Shown here: positions 7,089 through 16,200 of the stretch, one piece after another
Layout of the letters: each line of letters begins with the position of its first letter
How positions within the stretch are numbered: the stretch's first letter is position 1
From: Chitinophaga pinensis
GTDB taxonomy: Bacteria; Bacteroidota; Bacteroidia; SXHM01
Assembly (NCBI GenBank): GCA_945889235.1
Contig: CAMDBK010000022.1
Location: 1 to 19,528, forward strand
DNA: 19,528 bases
Reading direction: 5' to 3'
Translations under genes and position numbers: made by a program
The notes under the pieces: generated by a model
Told to the model about the DNA's origin: nothing
Seen by the model: only the letters and a program-made list of their open reading frames with translations
Databases searched by the model: none

Positions 7089-7334
7089 TTATAAATCCCA
7101 GATTCTTTTCTGTTGCTGACGCAGACTACGGGGTTTAAAATACTCTTTATGCTCAAGAATGAAAGAAAAAAACAAATAGATAATGATGGGCGAACCAATT
7201 GTGAAGAATGATAAATAAATAAAGTAAAGACGTATGGTAGCGCTCTTCATTCCAAGCTTTTCGCCCAGCCAGGTACAAACGCCAAAAACATTAAACTCTA
7301 AAAAGGATTGCAGTTTTTCTTTCAGCGAATTCAT
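7089..7334 (-). CDS. Small PspC-domain inner-membrane protein
   Basis: An 81-residue protein. Its core FNVFGVCTWLGEKLGMKSATIRLYFIYLSFFTIGSPIIIYLFFSFIL matches the PspC pattern: a short amphipathic start with G-V-C-x-W-L-G-E-K-L-G, then one hydrophobic segment (about 37-60). The tail is basic (PRSLRQQQKRIWDL). Stand-alone PspC domains occur widely; in enteric bacteria PspC takes part in the phage-shock envelope-stress response, but no other psp gene is present here, so that role is not implied. It starts 4 bases after the DUF2851 stop codon and is probably co-transcribed with it. Confidence 0.85.
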   Translation of the reverse strand: MNSLKEKLQSFLEFNVFGVCTWLGEKLGMKSATIRLYFIYLSFFTIGSPIIIYLFFSFILEHKEYFKPRSLRQQQKRIWDL

Positions 7335-7338
7335 TGCT

Positions 7339-8607
7339 TTATTTTTTTAAAAGTGAAATTCCGATGCCGCAATTTAAACATTTTTTAAAAGTACAATATT
7401 CATTTTTCAATTCAAGCAGGCTTTGACTGTTTGCAGCATGATTTGATTTTATTCCAAGACCCTTGAATTTTTCAATGATGTTATTTTTCTCTGAAGTCAT
7501 TTGTTCAAGAAAGCTGACAGCTTTGTCTTTATATTCCTGCAAGCCACGATAGTCAGCATAAATAAACATAAACGGAATAATGGTATTGATAATAATACTA
7601 TCCATTGCAACAGCTCCAAGTTTCTTAATTCTTGAAGTTGAGGATTTATCAAAAACATAATGTGTAGTCCAGTATTCAGATGCTTCAGCGTTTAATAATT
7701 TTCTTAATACATTAACATCTGCTGCTTCCATTATTTTTGAAAACAAACCCGATGAATGATGAATAAGTGATGCCAGTTGCGCAATCCGCACAGTAGGAAA
7801 ATTAACAGGGCGAAGCCTGAGAAATTTCCAAAGATGTGATTCAATTGGTTTTAATGAAAATTTTTTCTGAAGAAATAAATATTCTTTCTTCAGTTGATTC
7901 GGGTAATCATCTTTTAAATCCTTTTCCAATAAACCTGATTGTCCGAACAATAGTGCTTCCACCTGAAAGAGGCTGCTCCTGTGCTTTCCGAGAAATGAAT
8001 TGGGTACTGATTTTGCCAGTAACTCAAACGGAACATCATTAACTTTTAATCCGAAATTGCGGGCAAGATGAATGTAAAATGTTTCTTCCAGATTGTTTTT
8101 GTTCAGTTCTAAAAGTGTGGAAATTGTTTTTTCTTTTCGTTCCAAACGCTCAATTAACAAACGCTCTAACCAATTATTTAAAACAAACGATGGTACGGTG
8201 TTAAGTTGATTAGCACAGGGAATCCATTGTTTTGTCAGCATCAACTCTGTGTACCTGCTTAACAGATTTATATCAATCAAGGTTTTGAGTTCTGCAGTTG
8301 CAACAGGCTTTCCTGAATGAGAAACTGCTTCATCGTTTTCATAAACAAGATGGAGAATCAGATTATTGTAATTGCCGTTGTTGTTGTGAAAATGCTTTTT
8401 CCAGTCGCTGGACTTTATGTGTATTTCAATGTTGCCTGCCCAGGTTGTGTTTCCGATTTTAAGGCGTGCATTAAAAAAATCAGGGCCTGCATCCTGATTG
8501 TGTTCACCTGTTTTAATAATTTGAATTGATTCACCTTCCAAAGTTTTTAGTCCGGAAAGATTGAATGCTTTGTATTTCCAAACGTAGTGGAGGAAATCTT
8601 CGGTCAT
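7339..8607 (-). CDS. DUF2851 family protein
   Basis: A 422-residue protein conserved in Bacteroidota and related phyla under the name DUF2851; no biochemical role is established. The N-terminus MTEDFLHYVWKYKAFN and the block GEHNQDAGPDFFNARLKI (about residues 35-52), followed by WAGNIEIHIKSSDW, are the strongest landmarks. The D-x-x-x-x-x-R-L-x-I...E-I-H-I arrangement recalls the acidic strand residues of PD-(D/E)xK nuclease folds, though that is speculative. The C-terminus has a compact Cys cluster (C405, C410, C413 in E-Y-C-T-F-K-K-C-L-N-C-G-I-G) that could bind a metal. There is no signal peptide, so it is presumably cytosolic. It lies 5 bases after the PKD protein gene. Confidence 0.85.
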   Translation of the reverse strand: MTEDFLHYVWKYKAFNLSGLKTLEGESIQIIKTGEHNQDAGPDFFNARLKIGNTTWAGNIEIHIKSSDWKKHFHNNNGNYNNLILHLVYENDEAVSHSGKPVATAELKTLIDINLLSRYTELMLTKQWIPCANQLNTVPSFVLNNWLERLLIERLERKEKTISTLLELNKNNLEETFYIHLARNFGLKVNDVPFELLAKSVPNSFLGKHRSSLFQVEALLFGQSGLLEKDLKDDYPNQLKKEYLFLQKKFSLKPIESHLWKFLRLRPVNFPTVRIAQLASLIHHSSGLFSKIMEAADVNVLRKLLNAEASEYWTTHYVFDKSSTSRIKKLGAVAMDSIIINTIIPFMFIYADYRGLQEYKDKAVSFLEQMTSEKNNIIEKFKGLGIKSNHAANSQSLLELKNEYCTFKKCLNCGIGISLLKK

Positions 8608-8612
8608 ATTTG

Positions 8613-11600
8613 CTACCTGACTAAGGTCACTGTTCCAAAATAATCCTGAACGCGGTTTAAATTATCGCGGACATAAACGCGCCACACGTATACATCAGGA
8701 ATGGAGAAACGGTCAGAGTCACGAACTTTGCCGTTCCAGCCGAGAGTGGGCTCAAAGCTGCTGAAAACCTGGTCGCCCGAGCGGCTGAACACGCGTAACT
8801 GATAATCGCGCCAGCCGATGCCTTTTGGAAGAAAAATATCATTCACGCCATCATCATTCGGAGAAAAAGAGTTGGGAACGTAAATGGTAAAGGACGGTGT
8901 TATAATTACGGTGTGGCTCACCGTGTCAATGCAACCATATTGATTTACTATTTCAAGTACAACGGTAAATCTTCCGGTGTCGGGAAAATTGTAAACGGGG
9001 TTTTGCACATCAGAACTGTCGCCCGTTCCGAACTGCCAGTTCCATTGCGTTGGGTTGCCTGATGAAAGGTCGGTGAAGGTAATTTCAGGATATAGTATTT
9101 CGGTGATTTGCGGGTTGAAAGAAAAAGCAGGAAAAGGTTTAGGACTTACGGTTACAACATTGCTTTGTGTTACTGTTGTGGTGCAACCCATGTCGGAGGT
9201 AACAGTTAATGTAACATCGTACAATCCTGCATTTGGAAAGGTGAAGGAAGTGTTTTGTTCATTAATTGTTCCGGCTGTTTCAATCGTCCATACCCAGTTT
9301 ACATTATTGCCTGTTGCAATGGTGCTAATGTCGTTGAAATTTACATCCAGCGGCATGCAGCCGTTATCAGGTACAGCTTCAAAATCAACTACGGGAAGCG
9401 GGTGAACGGTTACCGGTTTAGTGATGCTGTCGAGGCAACCAAACGCAGTAGCAACTAATAATTGTGCATTGTAGGTTCCTGCTACCAAATAGGTATGCGA
9501 AGGATTTTGTGGGGCAGAAACAGTATTGTCGCCAAAGCTATACGTCCATAAGCTGATGCTGCCTGAACTTACATTGCTTAAGTCACTAAACACTGTAGGA
9601 TCACCTTCGCAAACACTTGTTGAAGAGAAATCTGCATTAGGAAGTGGGTACACTGTTATATCTTCGCTGTATATGCTTGAACAAGCGTTATCGGAAACAA
9701 CGGTGAGGCTGGCGGTGAAGGTGCCGTCAGAGGCATAAGTATGCGTTGTGTTCTGTGTGTTATCGTGTGCGGTATTATCACCGAAGTTCCAGTCCCAGCT
9801 TATAATTATTCCGGAGGTAACGGTGCTCTGGTCGGTGAAGTCGGTAACTTCATTGAGGCAAACATCGGTAAATGTAAAATCACTTACCACTCCAGGAAAA
9901 ACGGTGACGGTAACCAATAAATTATCGGTGCATCCGCCTGTTGAAGTAACGGTTAAAAGTACATCATGAGTTCCGTCAACAGGAAAAACATAAGAAGGAT
10001 TTTGTGTGGTGTTATCAATAGAGCCGTTGTTATCAAAATCCCAGTCCCAATTGATAATTACAGCGGGAGCGGGAATTGAAGAGTTATCGGTGAAAATACT
10101 TTGTGCCGTTTCGCAGACATCGGTTCCTGAAAAATCTGCTACAGGATAAGGATTGACATCAACAGTTTTTGTGGTATCGTGTGTGCATCCGTTGGCGGTG
10201 CTTACACTAAGCTGCACATTGTAGGTATTGGAAGTTGCGTAAGCGTGTGTTGGAAACTGCGTGTTGTCTGTTGGTGTGGCATCACCAAAATCCCATGTCC
10301 AGGCGTTGGGGTTTCCGGTAGAAGTGTTTACAAAGGTTGTTGTATTTCCTTCGCAAACCGCAGCAGCGGTGAAGTTGGCAACAGGATTTGGGTACACTGT
10401 TATAGAATGTGTAATTGCATTCACACATCCGGCATCGCTTTGTACACCAAGCCCAACGGTATAATTTCCGGCAGCGGGAAAAATGAAATTAGGGTTTTGT
10501 GTTACATCATCAGGAGTTAAATCATTGTCAAAATCCCAGGCCCAGCCTGCAATTACAGATGGTGCTGCAACTGTGGAATTATCTGTGAAGGGTATTGCTG
10601 TTCCATTGCATTGATTGACAAAGGTGAAGTCTACAGCGGGGATTGGGTTAACTGTAATTGCTGTGGTGTAGGTATCTACACAGCCTTCATCAGAGGTTAC
10701 TGAAAGTATAACATTGTAGGTGTTTGCTGCTGCATAGGTGTGGGTTGCATTTTGGGTATTGCCTTGTGGTGTGGCATCACCGTAATCCCAGTCGTAACTT
10801 ACAATAGTGGCGGGAAGCGGAATAGTAGTTGCATCGGTGAAGGTGGCGGCTGTGCCAAGGCAGACATCGGCTGTGGTGAAGGAGGCAACAGGAACAATGC
10901 GGATAGGATTTTCGGGGCCATAGGTAATATTTTGACACGTTGTTAGATTTGCGGTAGAAGTTCCGGCACCGGCATCATCAGCACTGCATTGACCTCCTGG
11001 GCCGGGAGTTCCCCTTGTAACATTTGTTGTTCCTGAAAAAGTATTAGCCTGACAATAGAAAAGTTTAATTCTTCCACCACCACCACCACCACCGCCTTCT
11101 TTGTTGCTGCTGCTTTGTCCGTTTCCGCCACGTGCATTCAGTGCGCCTGTTCCATCTACATAATCGGCCTGAATGATTATTCCGCCACCGGAACCTGCGC
11201 CTGCAGCTTCTTCGTTGCAATTGCCGCCCATGGAACCACCGTTCATGCTTATTGTTCCTGTTATTTGCGCTACGCCTGCCTGAATAGTTACTGCTCCACC
11301 ACCGCCAACATTGGGATTACAATCTGAACCACCGCCACCGGAACCCATATTTATATCTACACCACTTGGAGTTCCGCTGGCAGCACCGCTGTTTCCTCCG
11401 GGACATCTTCCGCTACCACCCGCACCACCATAGCCACCACCACCACCACCGCTGCTTCCACCACCATTGCCGCCTGCACCGGGACCTGATGCTGCTCCGA
11501 AACCGCAGTTATTACCATTGATGGTTCCCGCAACAATTACTTTCCGGGCATTGAGTGTGAGTGTTGCGCCCTGAACTAAATTTATTGTTCCGCCTGCCTG

Positions 11601-12095
11601 AATGTCAATCCAATCATAGGTTTGAACACCGGATAAAGAGGCTGCGGCATTGAGGGTATAAACACTGGGAAAGACAGCGGGGAAATTGCTGACGGGAAGG
11701 GCAGCGGGATTTCCGTAATACATAAATAATGTAGTTACTACATTGGCAGGAATAGTGGGAACGAGCACCCATATTTGGGTAGCTGTGGTGTTGAAACCGG
11801 TTTCCATCCAGTAATCAAGAAAGGGTCCGCAGGTATTGTCGGTGAAGCGGATATCGGCACCGATGGCGGCATCCATGTGGCCTGCTGCAACAGGGGTTTG
11901 GGTATCAACGATTAATAAAACCTGGTAGTTGGCGTGGGCGGTGTTTCCGGGATAGGTATTGTCAATGTCAATTTGCACTACCCATTGCCAGCCGGGAACA
12001 TCGCAGCATTGCTGGGCGTGGAGAGAGAAGCAAGAGGTAAGAAGCAGGAAGCAGGAAACAGAAGAACAAAAAGCACCGCGTAAACTGGTTTTCAT
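8613..12095 (-). CDS. Large secreted PKD-repeat protein with glycine-rich region and T9SS type B (CHU_C/gliding-motility) C-terminal domain
   Basis: An 1160-residue surface protein. A signal peptide (1-28, ending near LHAQ) is followed by a Cys-rich start (Q-C-C-D-V-P-G-W) and a DUF2341-like beta domain (about 36-150, with A-D-I-R-F-T-D and Y-Y-G-N-P). Next is a glycine-rich, low-complexity region with scattered Cys (about 186-385). Then come eight PKD-like repeats of about 82 residues (about 401-1067), each with W-x-W/D-F-G-D or D-F-D-N and a T-Y/F-x-x-x-G-x-Y-x-V-x-L turn. The end (about 1068-1160) is the gliding-motility C-terminal domain, with VPNSFSPNDDGVNDIF, F-S-R-S-G-D-Q-V-F and W-N-G-K, which directs export through the T9SS. 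The role is probably adhesion or matrix formation at the cell surface. L-L-T-S-C at 18-22 superficially resembles a lipobox. Confidence 0.9.
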   Translation of the reverse strand: MKTSLRGAFCSSVSCFLLLTSCFSLHAQQCCDVPGWQWVVQIDIDNTYPGNTAHANYQVLLIVDTQTPVAAGHMDAAIGADIRFTDNTCGPFLDYWMETGFNTTATQIWVLVPTIPANVVTTLFMYYGNPAALPVSNFPAVFPSVYTLNAAASLSGVQTYDWIDIQAGGTINLVQGATLTLNARKVIVAGTINGNNCGFGAASGPGAGGNGGGSSGGGGGGYGGAGGSGRCPGGNSGAASGTPSGVDINMGSGGGGSDCNPNVGGGGAVTIQAGVAQITGTISMNGGSMGGNCNEEAAGAGSGGGIIIQADYVDGTGALNARGGNGQSSSNKEGGGGGGGGRIKLFYCQANTFSGTTNVTRGTPGPGGQCSADDAGAGTSTANLTTCQNITYGPENPIRIVPVASFTTADVCLGTAATFTDATTIPLPATIVSYDWDYGDATPQGNTQNATHTYAAANTYNVILSVTSDEGCVDTYTTAITVNPIPAVDFTFVNQCNGTAIPFTDNSTVAAPSVIAGWAWDFDNDLTPDDVTQNPNFIFPAAGNYTVGLGVQSDAGCVNAITHSITVYPNPVANFTAAAVCEGNTTTFVNTSTGNPNAWTWDFGDATPTDNTQFPTHAYATSNTYNVQLSVSTANGCTHDTTKTVDVNPYPVADFSGTDVCETAQSIFTDNSSIPAPAVIINWDWDFDNNGSIDNTTQNPSYVFPVDGTHDVLLTVTSTGGCTDNLLVTVTVFPGVVSDFTFTDVCLNEVTDFTDQSTVTSGIIISWDWNFGDNTAHDNTQNTTHTYASDGTFTASLTVVSDNACSSIYSEDITVYPLPNADFSSTSVCEGDPTVFSDLSNVSSGSISLWTYSFGDNTVSAPQNPSHTYLVAGTYNAQLLVATAFGCLDSITKPVTVHPLPVVDFEAVPDNGCMPLDVNFNDISTIATGNNVNWVWTIETAGTINEQNTSFTFPNAGLYDVTLTVTSDMGCTTTVTQSNVVTVSPKPFPAFSFNPQITEILYPEITFTDLSSGNPTQWNWQFGTGDSSDVQNPVYNFPDTGRFTVVLEIVNQYGCIDTVSHTVIITPSFTIYVPNSFSPNDDGVNDIFLPKGIGWRDYQLRVFSRSGDQVFSSFEPTLGWNGKVRDSDRFSIPDVYVWRVYVRDNLNRVQDYFGTVTLVR

Positions 12096-12188
12096 TACTG
12101 GTATTATGATTTCAAAAGCATGTAAATATATTAAAAATTAAGAACCCTGAAAACCCGTAAATAGTGAAATGAATTTGACTAAATGAAA

Positions 12189-12214
12189 CAGCCCCAATAA
12201 AATTATCGGGGCTG
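12189..12214 (-). terminator. Rho-independent terminator after the exported unknown protein
   Basis: Inverted repeat CAGCCCC (12189-12195) and GGGGCTG (12208-12214), with further ATAA/TTAT pairing inside. On the minus strand it is followed by a T-rich stretch (TTTCATTT). It sits 26 bases past the stop of the gene at 12240-13064 and separates it from the PKD protein gene. Confidence 0.75.
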
Positions 12215-12239
12215 CAATTATATTATAGCTGTTGATTAA

Positions 12240-13064
12240 TTATTTATTCTTTGCGTCTGTTAAGCCCGCATCAAATTCAAAGGGAACATTGGTTCCGGCA
12301 ATGGCAACTTTCTTGCTTTCCTGAAAGGCATTGCGGAAGATTATCCATAGGGTTGCGAACTGCATATCGACATGGCTGGCGGGGACTTTAAAATAGAAAT
12401 TGAATTTATCGTCATCGCCTTTTTTGAGCAGTTGTAATTTGTAATCGGTGCGGGCACTGGCGAACTCCTGTTCTTTTTCGGTGCGTACGGCTATTTTATT
12501 GGCATCAACTAAACCGATATCGTTGCCGGTGTAGGTAACACGGAAGCTACCGGCTGTGAGGTCGGTTTTTTTGTCTACTGCAAGCAGGGAAACTTTGAAA
12601 GGGCCGGCAGTGAAATCATTCATGGAAGCAGGCAACTGAAAATCGGGTGCCATTACCATAGTTCCGGTGGAAGCAACTTTTGACATTCCTTTTATATCAA
12701 GGCTGAATGACTGAACATGGAAACGTGTATCACCAACTACATTCAGGACTTTTGATTCTTTATCGTTGGGTTTAATTACTACTTCTTTTTCTTTGGGTTT
12801 AAACTCACCAAACTCGAATTTAAAAGCAGATTCGGAAGGATTCCAAATGAGGTAATCGTTTGTTTTGTTGGTGATTTTTACTTTGCATTTAGCTTCTTCC
12901 ATGCGGTTGATGATGTCCACCACTTCAACGATATAATCATCGGTTTCCACTTTTGCGTCTTTGAAAAGATTAACGTGTTTGGGGTCAACTTTCTTTTCTT
13001 TTTGGGCAAGAACCGGTGTTGCAGCAACTAAAAGCAGCAGCAGGTAAACGATATTTTTCTTCAT
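12240..13064 (-). CDS. Exported protein of unknown function
   Basis: A 274-residue protein with a clear Sec signal peptide (MKKNIVYLLLLLVAATPVLAQ). The mature part is lysine-rich and looks all-beta, with many alternating short strands (YIVEVVDIINRMEEAKCKVKI, then a second set around 165-265), plausibly two similar beta-sandwich halves. No catalytic motif, lipobox, transmembrane segment or T9SS sorting domain is visible, so it is probably soluble in the periplasm. I do not recognise the family. It has its own terminator downstream. A -7-like TATTTTTG lies about 50 bases upstream of the ATG (minus strand, 13122-13115) without a clear -33 box. It is the last apparently native gene before the island. 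Confidence 0.8.
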   Translation of the reverse strand: MKKNIVYLLLLLVAATPVLAQKEKKVDPKHVNLFKDAKVETDDYIVEVVDIINRMEEAKCKVKITNKTNDYLIWNPSESAFKFEFGEFKPKEKEVVIKPNDKESKVLNVVGDTRFHVQSFSLDIKGMSKVASTGTMVMAPDFQLPASMNDFTAGPFKVSLLAVDKKTDLTAGSFRVTYTGNDIGLVDANKIAVRTEKEQEFASARTDYKLQLLKKGDDDKFNFYFKVPASHVDMQFATLWIIFRNAFQESKKVAIAGTNVPFEFDAGLTDAKNK

Positions 13065-13145
13065 GATTTAGATTTTTATTGTTAGGGTTTAATAAATTTT
13101 GGTTGCGAAAATTACAAAAATAATGCATGATTGGTATTAAGAAAA

Positions 13146-13177
13146 AGAGGCATGAAACTATTGAGTTTCATGCCTCT
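13146..13177 (-). terminator. Rho-independent terminator, copy 1 of a repeated tRNA-end/terminator unit
   Basis: A perfect 14-base stem (AGAGGCATGAAACT at 13146-13159, AGTTTCATGCCTCT at 13164-13177) with a 4-base loop. On the minus strand it is followed by TTTTTC, so it terminates minus-strand transcription such as that of the helicase gene. It lies 4 bases beyond the tRNA-like 3' end at 13182-13196. The same unit recurs at 17626-17675 with two compensatory changes in the stem. Confidence 0.85.
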
Positions 13178-13179
13178 GG

Positions 13180-13196
13180 TGTGGAGGTCGCGAGCG
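13180..13196 (-). repeat. Direct repeat copy 1: tRNA 3'-end-like putative attachment site
   Basis: The 17 bases TGTGGAGGTCGCGAGCG recur exactly at 17659-17675. Read on the minus strand the unit is CGCTCGCGACCTCCA: part of a T-stem, a 7-base acceptor strand CGCGACC, discriminator T and CCA. That matches the 3' end of a tRNA, most like tRNA-Cys, whose 5' end would be GGTCGCG. No complete tRNA can be folded here. It is best read as a displaced tRNA 3' end left by site-specific integration, marking the outer boundary of the island. Confidence 0.65.
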
Positions 13197-13289
13197 TAAA
13201 CGAACATTAAAAATATGCTATTGGAAGAGTATGTGCAAATAGAAGAAAACCGCTGAAACGTTACGTAAACGTTAATTATGAGGCATATA

Positions 13290-16200
13290 TCAGTAAACCT
13301 GTTCTTCAAGTAAACCCTTCCAGACAATAAACCCTTTCTTTTCATCAGAATAGTCGTGCAAAATACGACAAAAATTAGTTGGCTGGCTTTCAAGGAAAAC
13401 CTGTCTGCCCTTATTTCTTATGATGTTAAGATGTTGGTCTATTGCTTTCAATTTCATTTTAAGTGTCGATTTATCCTTAGCGAAATGCCATAAGTAGGTT
13501 GCTTCTTCTGTGTCCAAAGTTTCCAGAATAATATGAAACTGCTCCTTGCCTGTCATTAGAAAAACAAATGAGAAAGGACTTAGCACAAAACGAATCTTCA
13601 GGGTGCTTCTGTCGTGTCTCTGTGATAAGAAGCGCAATTGTTTATGGTGCTTGAAGTTTCCCCTTTTCAAAATATCTTCTAACAGTTCTTCCCCTGAACT
13701 GTAAAGGGTATTTTTATTCTCTCCCTGAATTTGATTGATGTCTAATAGATTTTCATTTTGCAGCAAAGATTTTCCTAAAATATTTTTTGATACAAAAGTG
13801 AACTTTACGCCTTCTATTACTTCACGATTTATTTTCTCGACATCATGTGATGTAGCCAATTGAGAAATAAGTTTTTCGTTTTCAAACTCAGCATGAATAT
13901 CAACTTTTACATTCTTTGATTTAAGTGCTTTTGCAAAGTAGGGCTTCAAAATTTCAAACTCGGGTCTTACTTCAAGATTCTCAATTTCAAATTCAAGTTC
14001 GGTTTCCAATTCAGGAATGAAGTGCTTGAATACAACACTGCCGTAATGAAATTCAAGTTGTTCTATTTGAATTTTTATTTGCCGATCAATAGTAATGGTG
14101 CTTGTATCTGTAATTTCTTCCGTTGGTTCATCAAACAAAGTGGCTTGCTTGTCAATCTTTCTGTAAAAGGTATTTCGTTTCAGAAACAGTTTATTCAGAT
14201 AGTCAATTTTTATATCACGGTAATCATAAATAGTTGGAGTAACTTCTGAACGCTGAACTCTACCAATGTATTGAATCAGTTTTCCTTCAAACGAAAATGG
14301 ATAAACAAGAAACAAACAATTGGCGTTTTGCAAATCCGTCCCTTCTCCAAAGAATTGCCCTGTTGTAATCAGCACTTGATAGTTTCCTTCTTTCAGAATT
14401 TTCCATTTTGAAGTTCTATTGCTTTCTGAATCATCACCACTCAATGTTATCGTTTCATAAGATTGTTTCAGATACTGATTTAGAGAATCAATGTGCTCCT
14501 TTCTTTCAGTGATTATCACAACTTTTTTACCAATTTTTAATTCGCGGGTTACATCCTCAAGAATGAATTTATTCCTTGCTGAATCGTGAATAAGAATTTT
14601 TGATAGTGTTTCAAATTGGTCTGTCTTTGAATTGAAAGGAACATCAAGTTCTGTATTTCTGATAATAATTTTTGCTTGTTGTGCTGTGCTAATCTCACTT
14701 GGCTTAATCTCAGAAATCACTTCTCCTAAATGAATGAAAATTAGTTTGCCATCATTATATTTTCTGAATGGTGTTGCTGTCAAGCCATAGAGATAAAAAG
14801 TTTGAAGCTTCGCAATCGTATTTCTGAATGTCACGGCAGGAATGTGGTGACATTCATCAATAATAATAGTTCCGAAAGCAGTTGTAATATTCTCTGCTTC
14901 TGGTTTATCAAGTTCCTTTGCTAAACTTTGAATGGTTGCAATTGTAATTTTATTTCCAACCTTGCTTTTCCCTTGCCCGATTTTTCCGATTTCATTTTTG
15001 GGTATGCCAAGAAAAGTTTCAATTCTTTCTGTCCATTGGTCAACCAATTGCTTTCTGTGAACAATGATTAAAGCCGGTTGCTGTTTTTCGGAAATAATTT
15101 TCAACGCAACGATTGTTTTTCCTGAACCCGGTGGGGCTACGATTACACCTAAATCTTTCTTAGAAATCGTTTCAATAACTGCTTGCTGATGCTCCCTTAG
15201 TTTAGCATTAAATGAAAATGGAATTGCTTTCAGTTTATTTCTTTCATCAACGAAATCATGTTCAATTTTGTTTTCCCTGCAAAAACGTAATAATTTTCCG
15301 GTGAAACCTCTTGGAACAACAACTTCGTTTTCTGTTTCTTCAACAAATTTGAAATAGCGTTCAGTTCCGAAAGTGGTTCTTCCGATTTTCTTTTTGATAA
15401 TAAATTCAGTGCTGGTAAAATTTAGCTCCTCTTTTAGAAAATTTATCAAAGGAGTTGTCATTCCATCACGGCTTATTCTTGCTTCATTGCTTAATGCAAT
15501 GACTAACTTTCCATTGGTTGCTTTTGGTAAAGCTGAAATGGTGGATGTAGAAACCGATTGATAAAATTTATCTAATTCTGAAATGGAAACTCTATTTATG
15601 TTTTTCAGAAATTCAAACTGATCATGTATTGGCTGCATGGTTTCGGAATCAATAAAACAACTATTCCCTTGTTCCAAAGTTTTTTTGAATAACGGCAACG
15701 CAATCAAATTTCCTAACCCTTTTCCTGAAAGAAAATCCTGATTTGGAAACAGGCGGTCAAAGCTTGAACTCCTATCAAATAACGAAAATGCTCCTGACTG
15801 TTCAAGTATCGAGATGAAAATTTTTCTACTTCTGATTGCGGGGTAGGGTTGGTCAAAGAAAATCCACACATGGCCCCCATTGCCTGAACGGGAGCGCTCC
15901 AGGTATGCAGGAATATTTTTTGCGTTACATGCTTTCAGAAATTTTCTTGCATCATCTGCCCAATTTGCTTCGTCAAAATCGGCTACAATAAAATTTGAGG
16001 TATTGTCTTGTAATAACGGATACACTCCAATCAGTTGTTCTCCGTTTAAGTGCTTTGCAATTTCTTGGTCGGTAAGTTTTAAATACGTTTTGTCTTTGTA
16101 GTTCTGAAAAGTTCCACCTTTCATTTTATGTGCCCGGTAGAGATACGGGTCATAAAAATATGCAAGCATGTAACCATTTTTCTTTTCCTGCTCCCAGCGA

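Noticed and set aside
8900..10900. Tandem DNA repeat or CRISPR-like array
   Set aside because: The periodic similarity is PKD protein repeats of about 82 codons with divergent DNA; there are no identical short repeats with unique spacers.
12030..12095. Lipoprotein signal (L-L-T-S-C) in the PKD protein
   Set aside because: A standard signal peptide ending LHAQ fits better and the C-terminal T9SS domain implies outer-membrane translocation. The Cys is probably coincidental.
8657..12141. Many open frames on both strands inside the PKD-repeat gene
   Set aside because: They are by-products of the low-complexity, repetitive coding sequence in other frames, have odd Cys/Gly/Val-rich composition and no upstream signals.
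13112..13393. 93-residue open frame on the minus strand
   Set aside because: It overlaps the end of the TOTE gene in another frame, runs through the tRNA-like repeat and terminator, and its sequence shows no domain. It is a shadow frame.
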